This document shows, in pieces, positions 14,202-26,200 of a stretch of 64,000 nt of DNA. The DNA comes from Struthio camelus. Lineage: Eukaryota; Chordata; Aves; Struthioniformes; Struthionidae. The notes beneath the pieces were generated by a model. That model did no database searches, was not told where the DNA came from, and worked only from the letters and a program-made list of their open reading frames with translations. The translations under genes were made by a program, and so were the position numbers. The DNA is taken from the NCBI RefSeq assembly GCF_040807025.1, contig NC_090952.1, positions 22,131,068 through 22,195,067 on the forward strand, in the 5' to 3' direction. Position 1 is the first letter of the stretch, and each line of letters starts with the position of its first letter.

Positions 14202-17200
14202 GTGAGTGCCCCGCGGGGGGGGGGGTGGGGGGGCTGCGGAGCGCCGCGGGGGGCGGCCGGGGAAGCGGCCCCCGAGCCGCCCGCCCGGTGCGGAGGAGCC
14301 GCCGGCAGCGCGCCGGGGCCCGGGAGGCGGCCGCGTCCCGGGGCCGCCGTCGGGGCTGTCGCTGCCGGGAAGCTGGGGGTCCCGGGGCCGCGCACAGGTG
14401 TGGGGGGAGCGGGGGCAGCGGCGCCGCGGCCCGCCGGGTGGTCTGCGGCCGCAGGCGGCCCCTTCCGCGGGCTGCGGTGCGCGGCGCCCAGCCGCCGGGC
14501 TGCCTCTGCCGCCGCCGCTCCGAGCGCCTGGGGAGGGGGGGCCCCGCGCAAACTTCGGCTCCGCGCTCCGTGCCGGGCGCGGGCGGCTCCCGTGGCCACG
14601 CTGAAGGGCTTTCCCTGGGATTTGGGGGCTTACCTGTCGCTTGCTTCTCTGCGTAAGGCGCCTGGATCTATTTGCGGATCGGGACTAGCAATCCTTAATC
14701 TAGACAAGTTAAACCCAGCTTGGGTTTTTTGCAGTCAAATGCCAGGAGTGAACAGTAAACCTGCGGGTGCCAACTTCTCCCGTGCAGAAACGGAGATTTG
14801 AGTCACAGGCCACCGAACTGGGATGCAAAGACAGTGCAGATAAATAGCTGTTAGTATTAAAGTTTGTCTTTCTAGGAAGCCTCTGGTAGGGTTTGTTTCA
14901 TGGTGGTATGTTTTAAGACTATGCGTATTATTTATTTTGATGGTTTACATTATCCATGTAGAATGGCCTCATTACTTAAGGAGAGGCTGTTTCACATCGC
15001 GCTGCCGACATGCCGTTTTGTTATTGGAATTCCTTGCTCAAAATGAATCTGAAGAAAGAAAATTGTTTTCAATCAGCAGAAGGTTAATTCTTTGCTAGTG
15101 GTCTTTGCCTCTTCTCAGGTTTTCTATGGCCAAAACAAGTCCTCCCTGTAAAGTTGCTTCTCAGCCTGATGATTATAATCTGCCCTTTCCTAGTTTCTAA
15201 AGTAGCAAAGCAGTAGGTGGATGCAGAGTGCGTGTATATGTCCGTCAGGCTGCCCTTCTTCTCTCCCGTTTTCCTTGGTCTTTCAGTGTCACTTACTCCC
15301 AGGCTGCGTTCAGGAAGGTGCAGAGTTGTAGTGACATTGCTGTGGTTACATGGCTGCACACCCTTAACGTAGAGCCACTGGTGGGAAGCAAATCTAGTCG
15401 GTTTTGTTATCCGCAGGCTGTAAGCTGCTCTTGAGCCTTAACAATGTTTCCTTTGATGGACAATGATCTGCTCATAAACTGTTTTGAGCCTGGATTTTTT
15501 TTGTTATTTTGTTTTCTTGTGGGGCGAACAGTTCTTTGCAGTCCAGTCTATAATCATCCAGGAAAGGTAGTGGCCTCCTGTGTCACTGCACCCTCACTTG
15601 TCAGAAAACGGAGGTGCTCATTATTCCATATTTGCTCACAGCTGGCAGTGTGCTTGGAGCCATGCCAGGCGCCAAAAAGACACACTGACCCAAAAACTTT
15701 GCATTCTAATTCTGGTTTCCTTGACCTCCTTGCAAAGCGCAGCTTAGGGTGCGGGAGGAATGCATCTGGCGGTAAGTCGCGGGTGCAGGCTGAACAGTGT
15801 GTCAGCTCTTCCCCAGTAACTGCTTGTGCACACGCTCTTCTGCGATAGCATGTGAGCTGACGCCTTCCCCTCTCCCTGTGGGCTGACCTACTTCATGCGA
15901 ACGCAACAGGCAGTGTGCGAAGGCGCTTCCTGGAGCAGGCCAAATGCTGTCCTGCTTGCCGTGCCCCGTGCGGACGGGTCCATCCCCTTCAGTGTGGTAT
16001 GGCAGGGTAGATAGGGATGATCGTGGTCAGTTAGGAAAGGATGCTATTGAATGTGCGATTAAAAAAAAGAATAGTTTGAGAGAGCCTGATCTTCCTTCCG
16101 CTGGTGTCAATGACGAAACACCCACACTGCTTGAACAGGAGCTGGGTGACAGGGAGATGGGGACGCAGATGGTGAGCGTATTCCATCGCCGGTGTAATGG
16201 AAACCAGGGGAGCCAGACAGCGGCTCCTTGCGAGCGCGAGACCCTAGCTTCTGGCCAGCTCCTTGCAGATGGCCTTTGTGTAATGTTCATACAAAAATCA
16301 AAAAACTCCACCCAAGCACAAAGGCACGCTTGTGTGGCTATAGCTGCAGGATCTGGACACGTGATTTGGGATATACATGGATTCCTAAGATTCGATGTTA
16401 AAAAAAAAAATGCTAAGTTGAGTAAGGTTCTCCCAAGCCATGAGATTAATAATAGACGCTTTTATAGCTTTTATAGCTACTCTTTCCTTTAAAAAGCCAT
16501 AGACGTGCTCTGAGAGCTGTGAGAGTATGCGCCTAACGTGTTAGGGAAGCTGGGTGCCGTTATCGTTGCAAACCTCGCCAGGCGCTGCAGCCGCGGTGAG
16601 GACCACGGAGGACTACTAGCCTGGGAGCGCTCAGTAGTACGTGGGATGTGCTTCCTCTCCAGAAATCGCATTTGCTACAACTGCGGCTTAGTGGTTTATC
16701 ATTCATTTACCATGACAAAAGTGAAATGACAGCAGGTCTGTGTGGGAGGCAAGCAACCAAAGTGTAAAATATCGTGGGGGAGAGAAAGCGTTCCAAAACG
16801 CTGTCTTTGCCACTAAACTGCTTAGAAACAAGGAGCTTCTGCAATGCTGCGGGAGCCAGGGTTGAGCAGGAGTTCAAACCAGAGCGCAGGCAGCACCGTG
16901 CATTTGGCTTGGAGCAGGAGCCTCTCCTTAAAGTTGGTTTGGGCGAGTATGATGGCTTGCTTGTAAGGAAATCCTGGTGCCACAAACCAAGCGAGCGCCC
17001 TCAACCTTGTGATCCGAATGGGCAACTTCAAGCTGGTGCGTGTTGATGTGAAAGGGTTCTTTCTGTGTGCCTGACAAATTCAGCTTGGGTCCTGCACACC
17101 TCCTTTTCCTACTTACTCAACTGCCAAAACCTCAATCATCTCATCCGACAGCTTCCCTAATGCTGTAAAATTGCAGGCTATTGCTAAGTTTGGGGCAGAT

Positions 17201-20200
17201 TGCAGCGTCGCGGCGGAAGTGCCGGGTGGGGCTGCTGTGGCTTTCAAATCCCTTTCTCCTCCGAGGCGATGCTGGAATTGGCTTTGCAGTGGGGCTGAGT
17301 CAGGAAGCCCGGGCTGACTGCGAGGGAGCTTTCCCTCCGCCTCGGCTGCCCCGGCTAGACTGCTCCTGGGCAGAGCTGTTTCCTGGGAATTGTGCGCTGG
17401 CTGAGATGCCCTCAAGGTGCAATTAGCCGCGTGCTGTTCCATGGATGATCTGTCCAGGAACAAGGTGGAGGGAGATAGGCAACAAGCGCTAGCAATATTC
17501 CCCCCAGTTTCCATGCCACTGATTTGTCCTGCAGCAGGAAGTCTGCTTGCTGGATTCAGATAGTGTGCTTATGCTCAACACTGGAATGACAGAATTGAGC
17601 ATTTTCATTTTTAATTTGGGAAAATTGTTTTTTATTTCTCTAACTTTGCAGTAGAGTTCATCGGTTATGCCATTGTGGGAACCAGGCTATACAATTTAGT
17701 TTCGTGGCTACGTGGGCTGTGAAAGCAAATAAATCTTTCCATTGACTTCAGTGAACTTCATTCCAGGTTTATGAGCAGGTAGTTGGGCCCAAGGATTTGC
17801 CGCTATTACATATCCACAGCTCTTGCTCAAGCAGGTGAGTTACTTTGTCCGTGCACAAAGCTGGAGTTTGGCTTGGAGAAGCAACACTTGCATGGTACTG
17901 AGTGGCGATGTGAAAGTTATAGATGTATGTATGCTCTCATTTTGCTCAGCAGCAGACTCTTTGAAAGTCTTTTGTGCTGAATGTGATACATTTTGGAGGC
18001 TACTGTTATTGGCTTGGGAGTACATGCTGATGGCAGATGCTAAGCATACCTTCCTATGGACAGTTGGCAAATGCACCTCCCTGCTGATGGGCAAAACACC
18101 TGTAGGCTCTTTCCTGAGCCTCCCGTAAGTAGAGTACTGGAACTGGGAATGGGAGAAAATTGAATGTATGTTGAAGCTCAGACATAAGTTTAAGAAATGC
18201 AAGAAACTACATTTTCTCAACTCCCACACTGATTTAGTTTAAATCCATAGGGTGGGTGTTGAGAAACTTTTATTACATTTCTTGTGATAAATATAAATCC
18301 ATGTATAGCTGAGCTGGCTTTTATCTTCTCCAATTTTTGCTTAGTTAGGGATGATGTGAAAAGACAGCTAGCCTCGTTGGGCATAAACAGATCAGAGCAT
18401 CCAATATTTCATTCTGCCACACCAGGAGGTTAGCTGCAGTGATAACAGGAGATAATATGTAATTTAGTTTACGTTTGGTTAGCCTTTTCTGAGCAAAGCT
18501 TGTGCAGTTTGCCTGCTGCTAGCTTGGACTCAAGATGGGCAGAACAGGTCTGCAGGGAGAAGGCTCCAGCGCGCTAACAGCAGGTCGGCGGATTTTCCTT
18601 CCTTTGCTCCGTTCTCCGCAGGGAAACAGGGGTGAGGGAGGGGGCGCTTGGGGAGGTGGCTCCGTCAGGGAGCAGGGAGAGATTTGTCCCCCGAAACGGG
18701 GACACTTCAGTCTTCGGGGTGCTCTCGCTGTTCCCGAGGCCGCGTTTGCTGGGCTGCCAGCTCACTGGAGGGGCGCCAAGGAGCGGGGCCTCCTGCCCGG
18801 CCGGCGAGCAGCTGCTCAGGGACTTTGCTGGCAGCTCGACACGCGGCCTTGCAGAGGGCCGGTTTGTACCCGGGGCTGGCGCGGTGCCGCCGGATCCCGC
18901 TTCGTGCGGGATCATCAGCTCCTATTGTAGGGTTATGATTCAGCTCATCCCGTAAAGATCGTCCCCAGGGACATTCCTGCAAAGGCACCCTGCCTGCACC
19001 CTGCCTGGACGTTGGTCCAAGAGCCTGAACTGCACTGTGCTAGCATTTTTTCCCTATCTGTTATCTTTTTTCTTTTATGGTATTTCCTTTTCCATTTCTT
19101 TTCCCTCTTATCATCAGTGGGTTTAAAACTGAGCCTTCTGAAGAGGTCATTTTAGTTTTACAGAAGCTTCACTTTTTTCGTTGTGTGGTTTCTTGGTTAC
19201 TAGTCAGCCGAGAATGCTCCCAGATTTGGGTGGCGGGGAACTGTGCCTGAACGGGGGCATCGCTTGCAGGTGAACTCGGGAAAGCCTTGGGAAGGTGAGC
19301 ACAGCCGCTAGGTCGAACAGAGGGACCATCTGGTGCCATGGCCCGTCTCTTGATCTCTGCTGTGGCTGGTGCTGAGGGAAAAGTAGAGGAAAGGGCTTGC
19401 AGAGGGGGCGAGCCTTTCACTGGAATAGCCTCGCGGCCGGTCCTGAGCAGGGGAATGGCTTTGCAGTGGCCGGGCTCGGGTAAAACAGTGGCGTGGCGGG
19501 TGCTGCTGTGAATCAGTTGTGCCTGGAACCCAGCAGGCCCTAAAGAAGGGATTTTGCTGTGACCTGGCTCTGCAACGTGCATGCTGAGCTCTCTGGAAGA
19601 CCACACCTGCCTGACGGCCGTCACCATCAGCCTCCAGGCAGCCCCCTGGGGTGCCTCGGTGACCCTTGGAGCCCACCGCCATGTGCAGGCTGGCAGCCGG
19701 GGATGTGCTGCCAGCATCTGAGTCATCAGTTCCCTCTAAATACACCCCATCCGTCCACGGCTCGCGGGACGTCCCCTGGGTGCAACTCTTCCTGCTGCTC
19801 TGCTCTCCTTATCCCCCTTACTGTGCTCATGTTCTGCTGAGGCAGGAGCTTGAGGTGGCAGCTAAGCCTCTCCTGGCCACGTACGGGTATGAGGAGATGG
19901 CCCTTTCTCCCCCCGCCACCAGCTTCGGCTGCCCTTGGTGCCTCCTGAGCACCCTGGGTCAGGGGACTGAACGTGTGGGAAAGTAGCCTTGCAAGAACAC
20001 AGGTGACTTGTGCCCGCGGGCTTATCTGCCAGACCTGGGTCACTGCAGAGGAGGGCGAGAGGCAACACAAATGCAAACAAAGGAGTGGCGGCACGTGGCC
20101 GGATGAGGGCTGGGACCGTCCGTTTTGGCCGCTACCATTTGAGCGGGCCGAGCCGCTGGTCGCGCTCCTGTCAGCTCGGCTTGAGCCGGGCCCTTTCTGT

Positions 20201-23200
20201 GTGATCCCTGCGTCCCCTGGTGCGGATGCTGGGGACGCATCAGTGTGATCCCTTCCTTTGTTAAACTGGTGAAAGCCTTGCAGATTGAAAAAACTTGCTT
20301 GGAGGTAGACTTTTCTGAGGCATGTAATTGCAGCACGTTCAGCGTGGTTTTCGATTCAGTGTGGCTCTGAGCAGGGGTAAAGAAATCCTAACTGAGATCA
20401 GAATTGAGCCATTTGGAAACCCGTGCCTATACCTATTCTTTTGCTGGGGGTTAGCTGCCTGCAAATCCTTCCTTACCGTAGAAGCGGGTTTTGCAAGAAC
20501 GCCTGCCAAGTCGAGGTTGTACTGAACGCTTCGCCTGCGACAGATGGAGGTTTGCCATGAGCCTATTGACAGAGCCAACCCGGGAGGCCCATCGCCTTCC
20601 TCGGGATCAATACATCATGTCTCATATAAACGTAGGCGTTTAAGATTCTAATCTAATTGCTACTCTTTGCCTCCAAATGAAAATCGGGTTTTGACTTGCT
20701 GTAATTAAGAAGTGTTTGTCTGAGGGCTGCAAGCCCTTCGACCGTCGCCCGGGAAGGGGCGACGCGGGCGGTCGTGCGCAGCCTGCGGCTGCCGCGGGAC
20801 GGGAGCTGTCGCCGTGCGTCGGGTCCGCTGCGCCGCGATCGGCTGCTGCTGTCACGCGAAAGGGGCTTGCGGCAGCCCCGGGCGGGGAGGCTTTCTGCCA
20901 CCAATATTGTAATGGATCTTTTGCGTCACGCTGCGTTGGCAAGCGGAGCAGCTGCACCACTTGGAATTACAAACTGTTGAATGTGTCGGTTTTTAGGCCA
21001 GCAGCAGAAATTGTGTTCTTACGCTTACATGACTTACGGTGAATTTGATCCGTGTGGTTCCCCTTTACAAGAGCAGAGCCTTGGCTTTGCAATATTCTCC
21101 CCAGCGACTTTGCTGGAGCTGCTTGCACGAGAGTGCGTGCGCAGGTATGTTTGTTGGGGCAGGATGCGTGAGCAGTTGAGCATGTATTTTAGTGTATACG
21201 AGGGTGCATGCAGCTCAGAGATTTGCTGTTAGAAATGACTAGCAATTACATATATAGCTAGTGCAGCCTATCTCAGGGCATGTGCGTGGGCAGAGGAGGA
21301 CCGCAGCTGTCTGTGCACTTTGCACAATCAAGCATCTAGGTTTCTTTAGCAGCTGAACTTCTGGGGTATAAGGGAGGTAAATTTGTGTAATACAGGCTAT
21401 GCTTTGTCACAGGGTGTTCCTCCCATGGGGGAAACTTCCCCACAGGTTTAAATCTGTGGTCAGGCTACAAAGGTGTAATTCCAGCATAAGGCTGTTGACC
21501 TCCATGTGCTCTGCAGCTCTGGGTGGCTTTGGCCAAACTAAAGGTTAATCTGTCTTATTAGCAGGCTTCTCTCCTTCTCGGCCCTATGGATTTTTATTAG
21601 TCGCTGATATGCGCGTTTCCCGAGCCCTTCAGTTCTCTGGTGGGTTCAGAAGCCAGTCCTGGGGCTTGGGGAAACCTCTCCTCGCTCAGCTGTCCATGTT
21701 AGTCCAAGGCCATCCAACCCCCGGGCTGCTTTCAACACCCCCCCGCCTTGGACTGCAGCTCTCGCACAACCCACCGTTCGCGTGGACGCGGACACCTGCG
21801 TCGGCCTGATGGATGGGCTCCGTTGGGGTCTTTTCGGCCCTTGTGATGAAGGGTGCTTCTGGCCCTTTGGGAGGGCAGAACCTCGCTAGCGTGTGTGGCC
21901 TGTTCCCAGGGGCGCGATTTACCCTGACTGCTGAAGGATTTGCTCTCCGAACCGGGGCGAGGCCGCAGGATGTTGGCCGTCAGTCCTCTGCGCTGGTCAG
22001 GTGCTGTAAATAAGCCTTCTGTAAATACAATAGGCCTTGTGTTCTGCGGAGTACAATGTCCTGTTCTCCGGTATATGTTCCCTAATGAAGCTATAGCGCT
22101 GAACTACACAAACAGCACCGTCGGCTTTACGCTGCCTGGCCAGCAGCCAGAGCCCGGTTCGGGCTCCTGTTTTCATTAATGCTGTGTGTGTACTCAGCGC
22201 TGCGAGGTCCTGTTCCCACACGGGTATCGAGCAGGATGGAGGGGTGGGGAGGGTGGCTTCAGCATCAGGGAAATTGGGATCCTGCTCCGAGTATCAGCTT
22301 GTGGTGAGAGCCGCTGCTTGGAGATGGGGCAAGCGGGGCATGATGCGCGGGAGGACGCTGCTGGGGCAGTGCCTGGGCAGGAGCGCCAGCGGCCTGCCTG
22401 TCCCGGCATTGCACGCTCCCTGCAGGCCGGGAACAGACACGGTCTGTCACTTAACACAACGCGTCCTGTGAGGCTTTGTGCAGACCTCCTCGTTCCAGCA
22501 CGCCGTTTACAGTAGGGCAGCTTGGAGACAGTATAAAGTGGTATTTTTTTCTCTTAACTCCCTCTGCCTTGCTTTCTGGACGTGGCGTGCCGATAGCAAG
22601 AATGCCAATGTTTCCTGTTGTGTATTGAACCGAGTCTAAAAGCTTTTTGAAATTTTTCAATGAGAAAGCAGAGGGTGAGAGGCTCAGCAGCTCATGGGCT
22701 GGGGCGCTTACCTGGGCGATGGAGACCTGGGTTTCCTGCAGCAAGGGGGAAGCCCTGTCCCCTGTGCTGTTAACTGCTGGGGTGGGGATTTCTTCCCGGT
22801 GGAGCTCTTCAGCTTGCATAGATAACTATATTTCAAGTGAAGCCGTCCCTTTTACCCAAAGCGAGTGCTCTGAGCGACGGGCTCCAGAGTCACCTCCTTA
22901 TGGTGCTTCTTTCTGGCTGTGAAATGGGGTAGATCTACCCAGAGCGAGGAAGAGGGAGAGACTGCAGGGTGGTGTCGGTCTTTCTTCCTGGACACTGCAC
23001 CATGTTTCTACTCTTTGCCCCGGTGAATATTTAATTTCACAATGTGGAACAAATTTAACAGGAGTAGCTGAAAGGCCCCCGCTCCACCTTGCGCTGGATT
23101 AGTAGTTGGGGCACTCACTCTGCTGTAAGGGGTTTGTGTTCCAGCTCCTCGTCAAAGCAGACCAGACAGGCATGACTTAATCCTCATGTCCCAGCCCTAG

Positions 23201-26200
23201 CTCACGCTCCTGCAGCTTTGCTGGGAAGGCTCACTCTGGTGCTGGCTTTGGACAGAAGTTCCCATGTCAGCTAGGAGAAACCCTGCTGGTCAGAAAACTC
23301 CCTGAGCACCGCATCTTCCTGCAGATAGCGTTGGTTCAGGTAGTCCACGTTATGGCCACTGCAGGCCTGAAGGGGACTTTTCGAGTTAGGTGGGCCTTCC
23401 TGCAGGTGGATGATCGAGACGGACACCGGCTGATGACCCGAGTTGACCCAGAAAGTCGCCAAGAGAAATGAAAATAGGCTACAAATGTGCTGACTTACAG
23501 GCTCCCTCGACACCAGATGAATGCTTCTTCTTGGGAGCGTAGATGTCCAACTGGGCAACAAGCAGGGAATGAGCAAATCATGAAGAAGTTAAACATGCTC
23601 CTTTATCCTTTTTAATTGATTTAGTTCAGTTTTGTTTTCTGGACTATGGGAGCAGCCGTCAAATAAAAAGCTGTTATTCTTCATTCACAATGAAGCCATC
23701 TCCGAATGCATTTTATAGTTGCAAACAATATTTGGTCAGTGTTGTAAATGTAAGGAGCTATTACGTCAACTTGGCAGATGTGTTACACAGCTGCTCTTTG
23801 CAGATGGTGTGGGTCTGCAAAGTTTAGAAAGGAAAGAAAACAATAGTTGCCAAAGAGCAAAGTACTCCGAGTTTAACTGAGTCTCCAGGCTGCTGTATGT
23901 TATGAGCGATGAGGTGGAATTTGGACTTGAACTTTAACTGCCGTTGCTCTGAGCATCCCTGTGCATACTTCCACTGTACCTGAATGCTCCTCCATACTCG
24001 AATCACCTTGAAATGGAATATCTTGGAGAAAAAGCTTCATTCCTACAACTGCAATCTGTGCAAAGCCCTTGAGATACTGTCACGTGGAGAGGACCCAGCA
24101 AACGTTCTGGACTGAATAAACCAAATGAGAGATTCAGCAGGGCTCTCTGCTGAGCCACGATAATTTTTCTCAGAGGGGTAAAGAGCTTTGTATTTCTCTG
24201 TTGTCTTTTCCCTGCTTGACTTCACGCATCCTCAGAAACTCTGTGTCATGGCAACAATCTCCTCAGCAGAGGAGTCTTTCAGATATTTACCTCTGAATGC
24301 AATAATTGCAGCAGCATTTTATAGATACTCAGCCTAAAGCCTATATAAACACTGTTTCTAAAGTGTTAGGACAATTTATCTTCCCATTCTGCAGATGCTT
24401 TTTTGTTTTTAATAAGGTCATACCAACTACATGGGGATAACAGTGTTGTTTGTAAAGCAGTATGGGATACTGCAACGTGAGGGATTTCAGGCTTCATTTT
24501 GTGTCGGCACTACTGCTTTAAATAACAGCTGATGATCAGAAAGCCTCTTCAGAAGGGGAAAGAGCAGACTCACACAAAACCTTGACTTTTCCCTCCTTCT
24601 GGAAAGCAAGATGCAGCCTGGCGTGTCCTTAGTTGGAGTGAGCAGTGATTTCCAAAGGCTCAGACAGTGGGCACTGAACTCACGGTTACCAAGGCTCTAC
24701 CTGCTTCACAGCAACTGCAGTGCACGTGGACCTGGCAGAAGCAACTTCAAACTCCCTTGCCTGCGTGCAGCTAGTAGTTTCAGGACAAAACTCTATGTGG
24801 TTTTGCCACCTCTGTCTTTGCTCAGTGCTTGCAGCCTGCAAAGAGCCTGTTGCTGGAGCTCTGCTGTTAATAGCTGAGGCTGAGCAATATGCTGGCATCG
24901 TTTGCTGTACTGTCCCAAGAAAGTTCTTCAAATAAGAAATCACCAGGCTGCTAATGAATGTCCCTTGAAACCTTCTTTGAAAGACAGGTATCTTTGGTGC
25001 CCCTTTGCATAGCGTTGCTGTTCACTGTTCCTTTTCCAGAGATGAACAGTTTAGGACAAATAGGACAAAGGCCGGGCTTCCGTACAGGATTTATGGTTAC
25101 ACCCATTTGATGTGTTGTGGGCGCAGCAGCACGCTTGTGAATTTGATGGCCACACTTTATTTTCCCTTATGTTTGTCCAGGAAGTTGAATTTGATGATGA
25201 ATGCCAGCTGAGTGCTGGAGAGGGACCAAGGAGTGGCTATGAGGGGAATACAATCGGCCTGCTGCTGTGCTTTGCCCTTACCAAAAGGGCACTGGTCCTG
25301 CTCCTATGTCGTATGTGGCTGTTGAGTTCTCTTACCCCCAGAAGTTCGGGAGGGTTCGTAAGGGATATGCTCTCTGATTCTCTTCTGCCGGAAGCAAGGT
25401 ACTCCTGCCTAGTTTTTCCTCAAACGAGCCATTATTTTGGGTGTTCAGCTTGAAATTGCTTAGAAGGGCCTGATTTTCCGAAGGCACAGAATGCCCTCTT
25501 CTGAAAATGAGGTCCCTTAAAAAGCGAGGAACTCAAAATTATAAGCTGTAGGAATCCTAGTACTGTAGGAATCTGGGTCTCCGTTTCTGTGCTAAAGTCA
25601 AGAATAAGATCTGGATCTCTATTTCTGTGTTGATGTCAAGGATAAGACTTTCTTAGGGGGGGAAAAAAAAAAAGTTGTAGAACAAGGTCCTGGCTGGAAA
25701 TCATGAGTTTCAGGACCTGCTCCATCCTGGTGCATCTACAATCGTTACCACGTGCCAGGAGAGCGTTGTGGCCATCTGCCACTTACTGCGATCCTCGCGT
25801 GGCAAAACTGAAAACGCTACATACATCTTCCAGCGTGGCCCAGGGGCTTGGGGACGCGTTAGCAATTCCTTGCTGCAGTCCTTCGAGAAGGGTCACCTTG
25901 CTGCTTGGTTTGCAGGCTGTCTGGGACACAGGTCACCTGTCCCCAGGTTTGCAGAGGGCATGACACAGCAGGGTCTAGGCTCTGTGGTTAAAGCACATGT
26001 TTTTCAGATGCTGGATTTTTTTTTTGATTGGTTGTTTTTTTTTTGAAAATATCTATGGAAGAATGATACTTTTTTCCAACTACCGTTGTCTCCAGCTTAG
26101 TTTAAGGCTGCAAATTATTAAAGTGCTCTCACTGAGAAGACACCTTGTGAAACTGTTTTGAATAAAGTGTTTTATTACTATGCACAAGTTAACCCCCTTT

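Larger units (their letters stand above)
13920..14620 (+). promoter_or_regulatory. CpG-island promoter of the MCF2 long isoform
   Basis: Base composition changes abruptly after 13920 to very GC-rich sequence dense in CpG, with GC-box-like GGGGCGGGGCGGG at about 13985-14000. The island spans the first coding exon (14081-14201) and the start of intron 1. There is no clear TATA box, as expected for a CpG-island promoter. The transcription start must lie between about 13920 and 14080 but cannot be pinned down from sequence. Confidence 0.8.

Noticed and set aside
13461..14604. Long open frames on both strands of the first CpG island
   Set aside because: Compositional artefacts of GC-rich sequence (Ala/Gly/Pro/Arg-rich). 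Only the 121-base segment ending at a good donor and joining exon 2 in frame is kept.
18535..18988. Overlapping open frames in a GC-rich patch of intron 1
   Set aside because: No splice signals, no similarity, and frames are open on both strands at once, as expected from composition.
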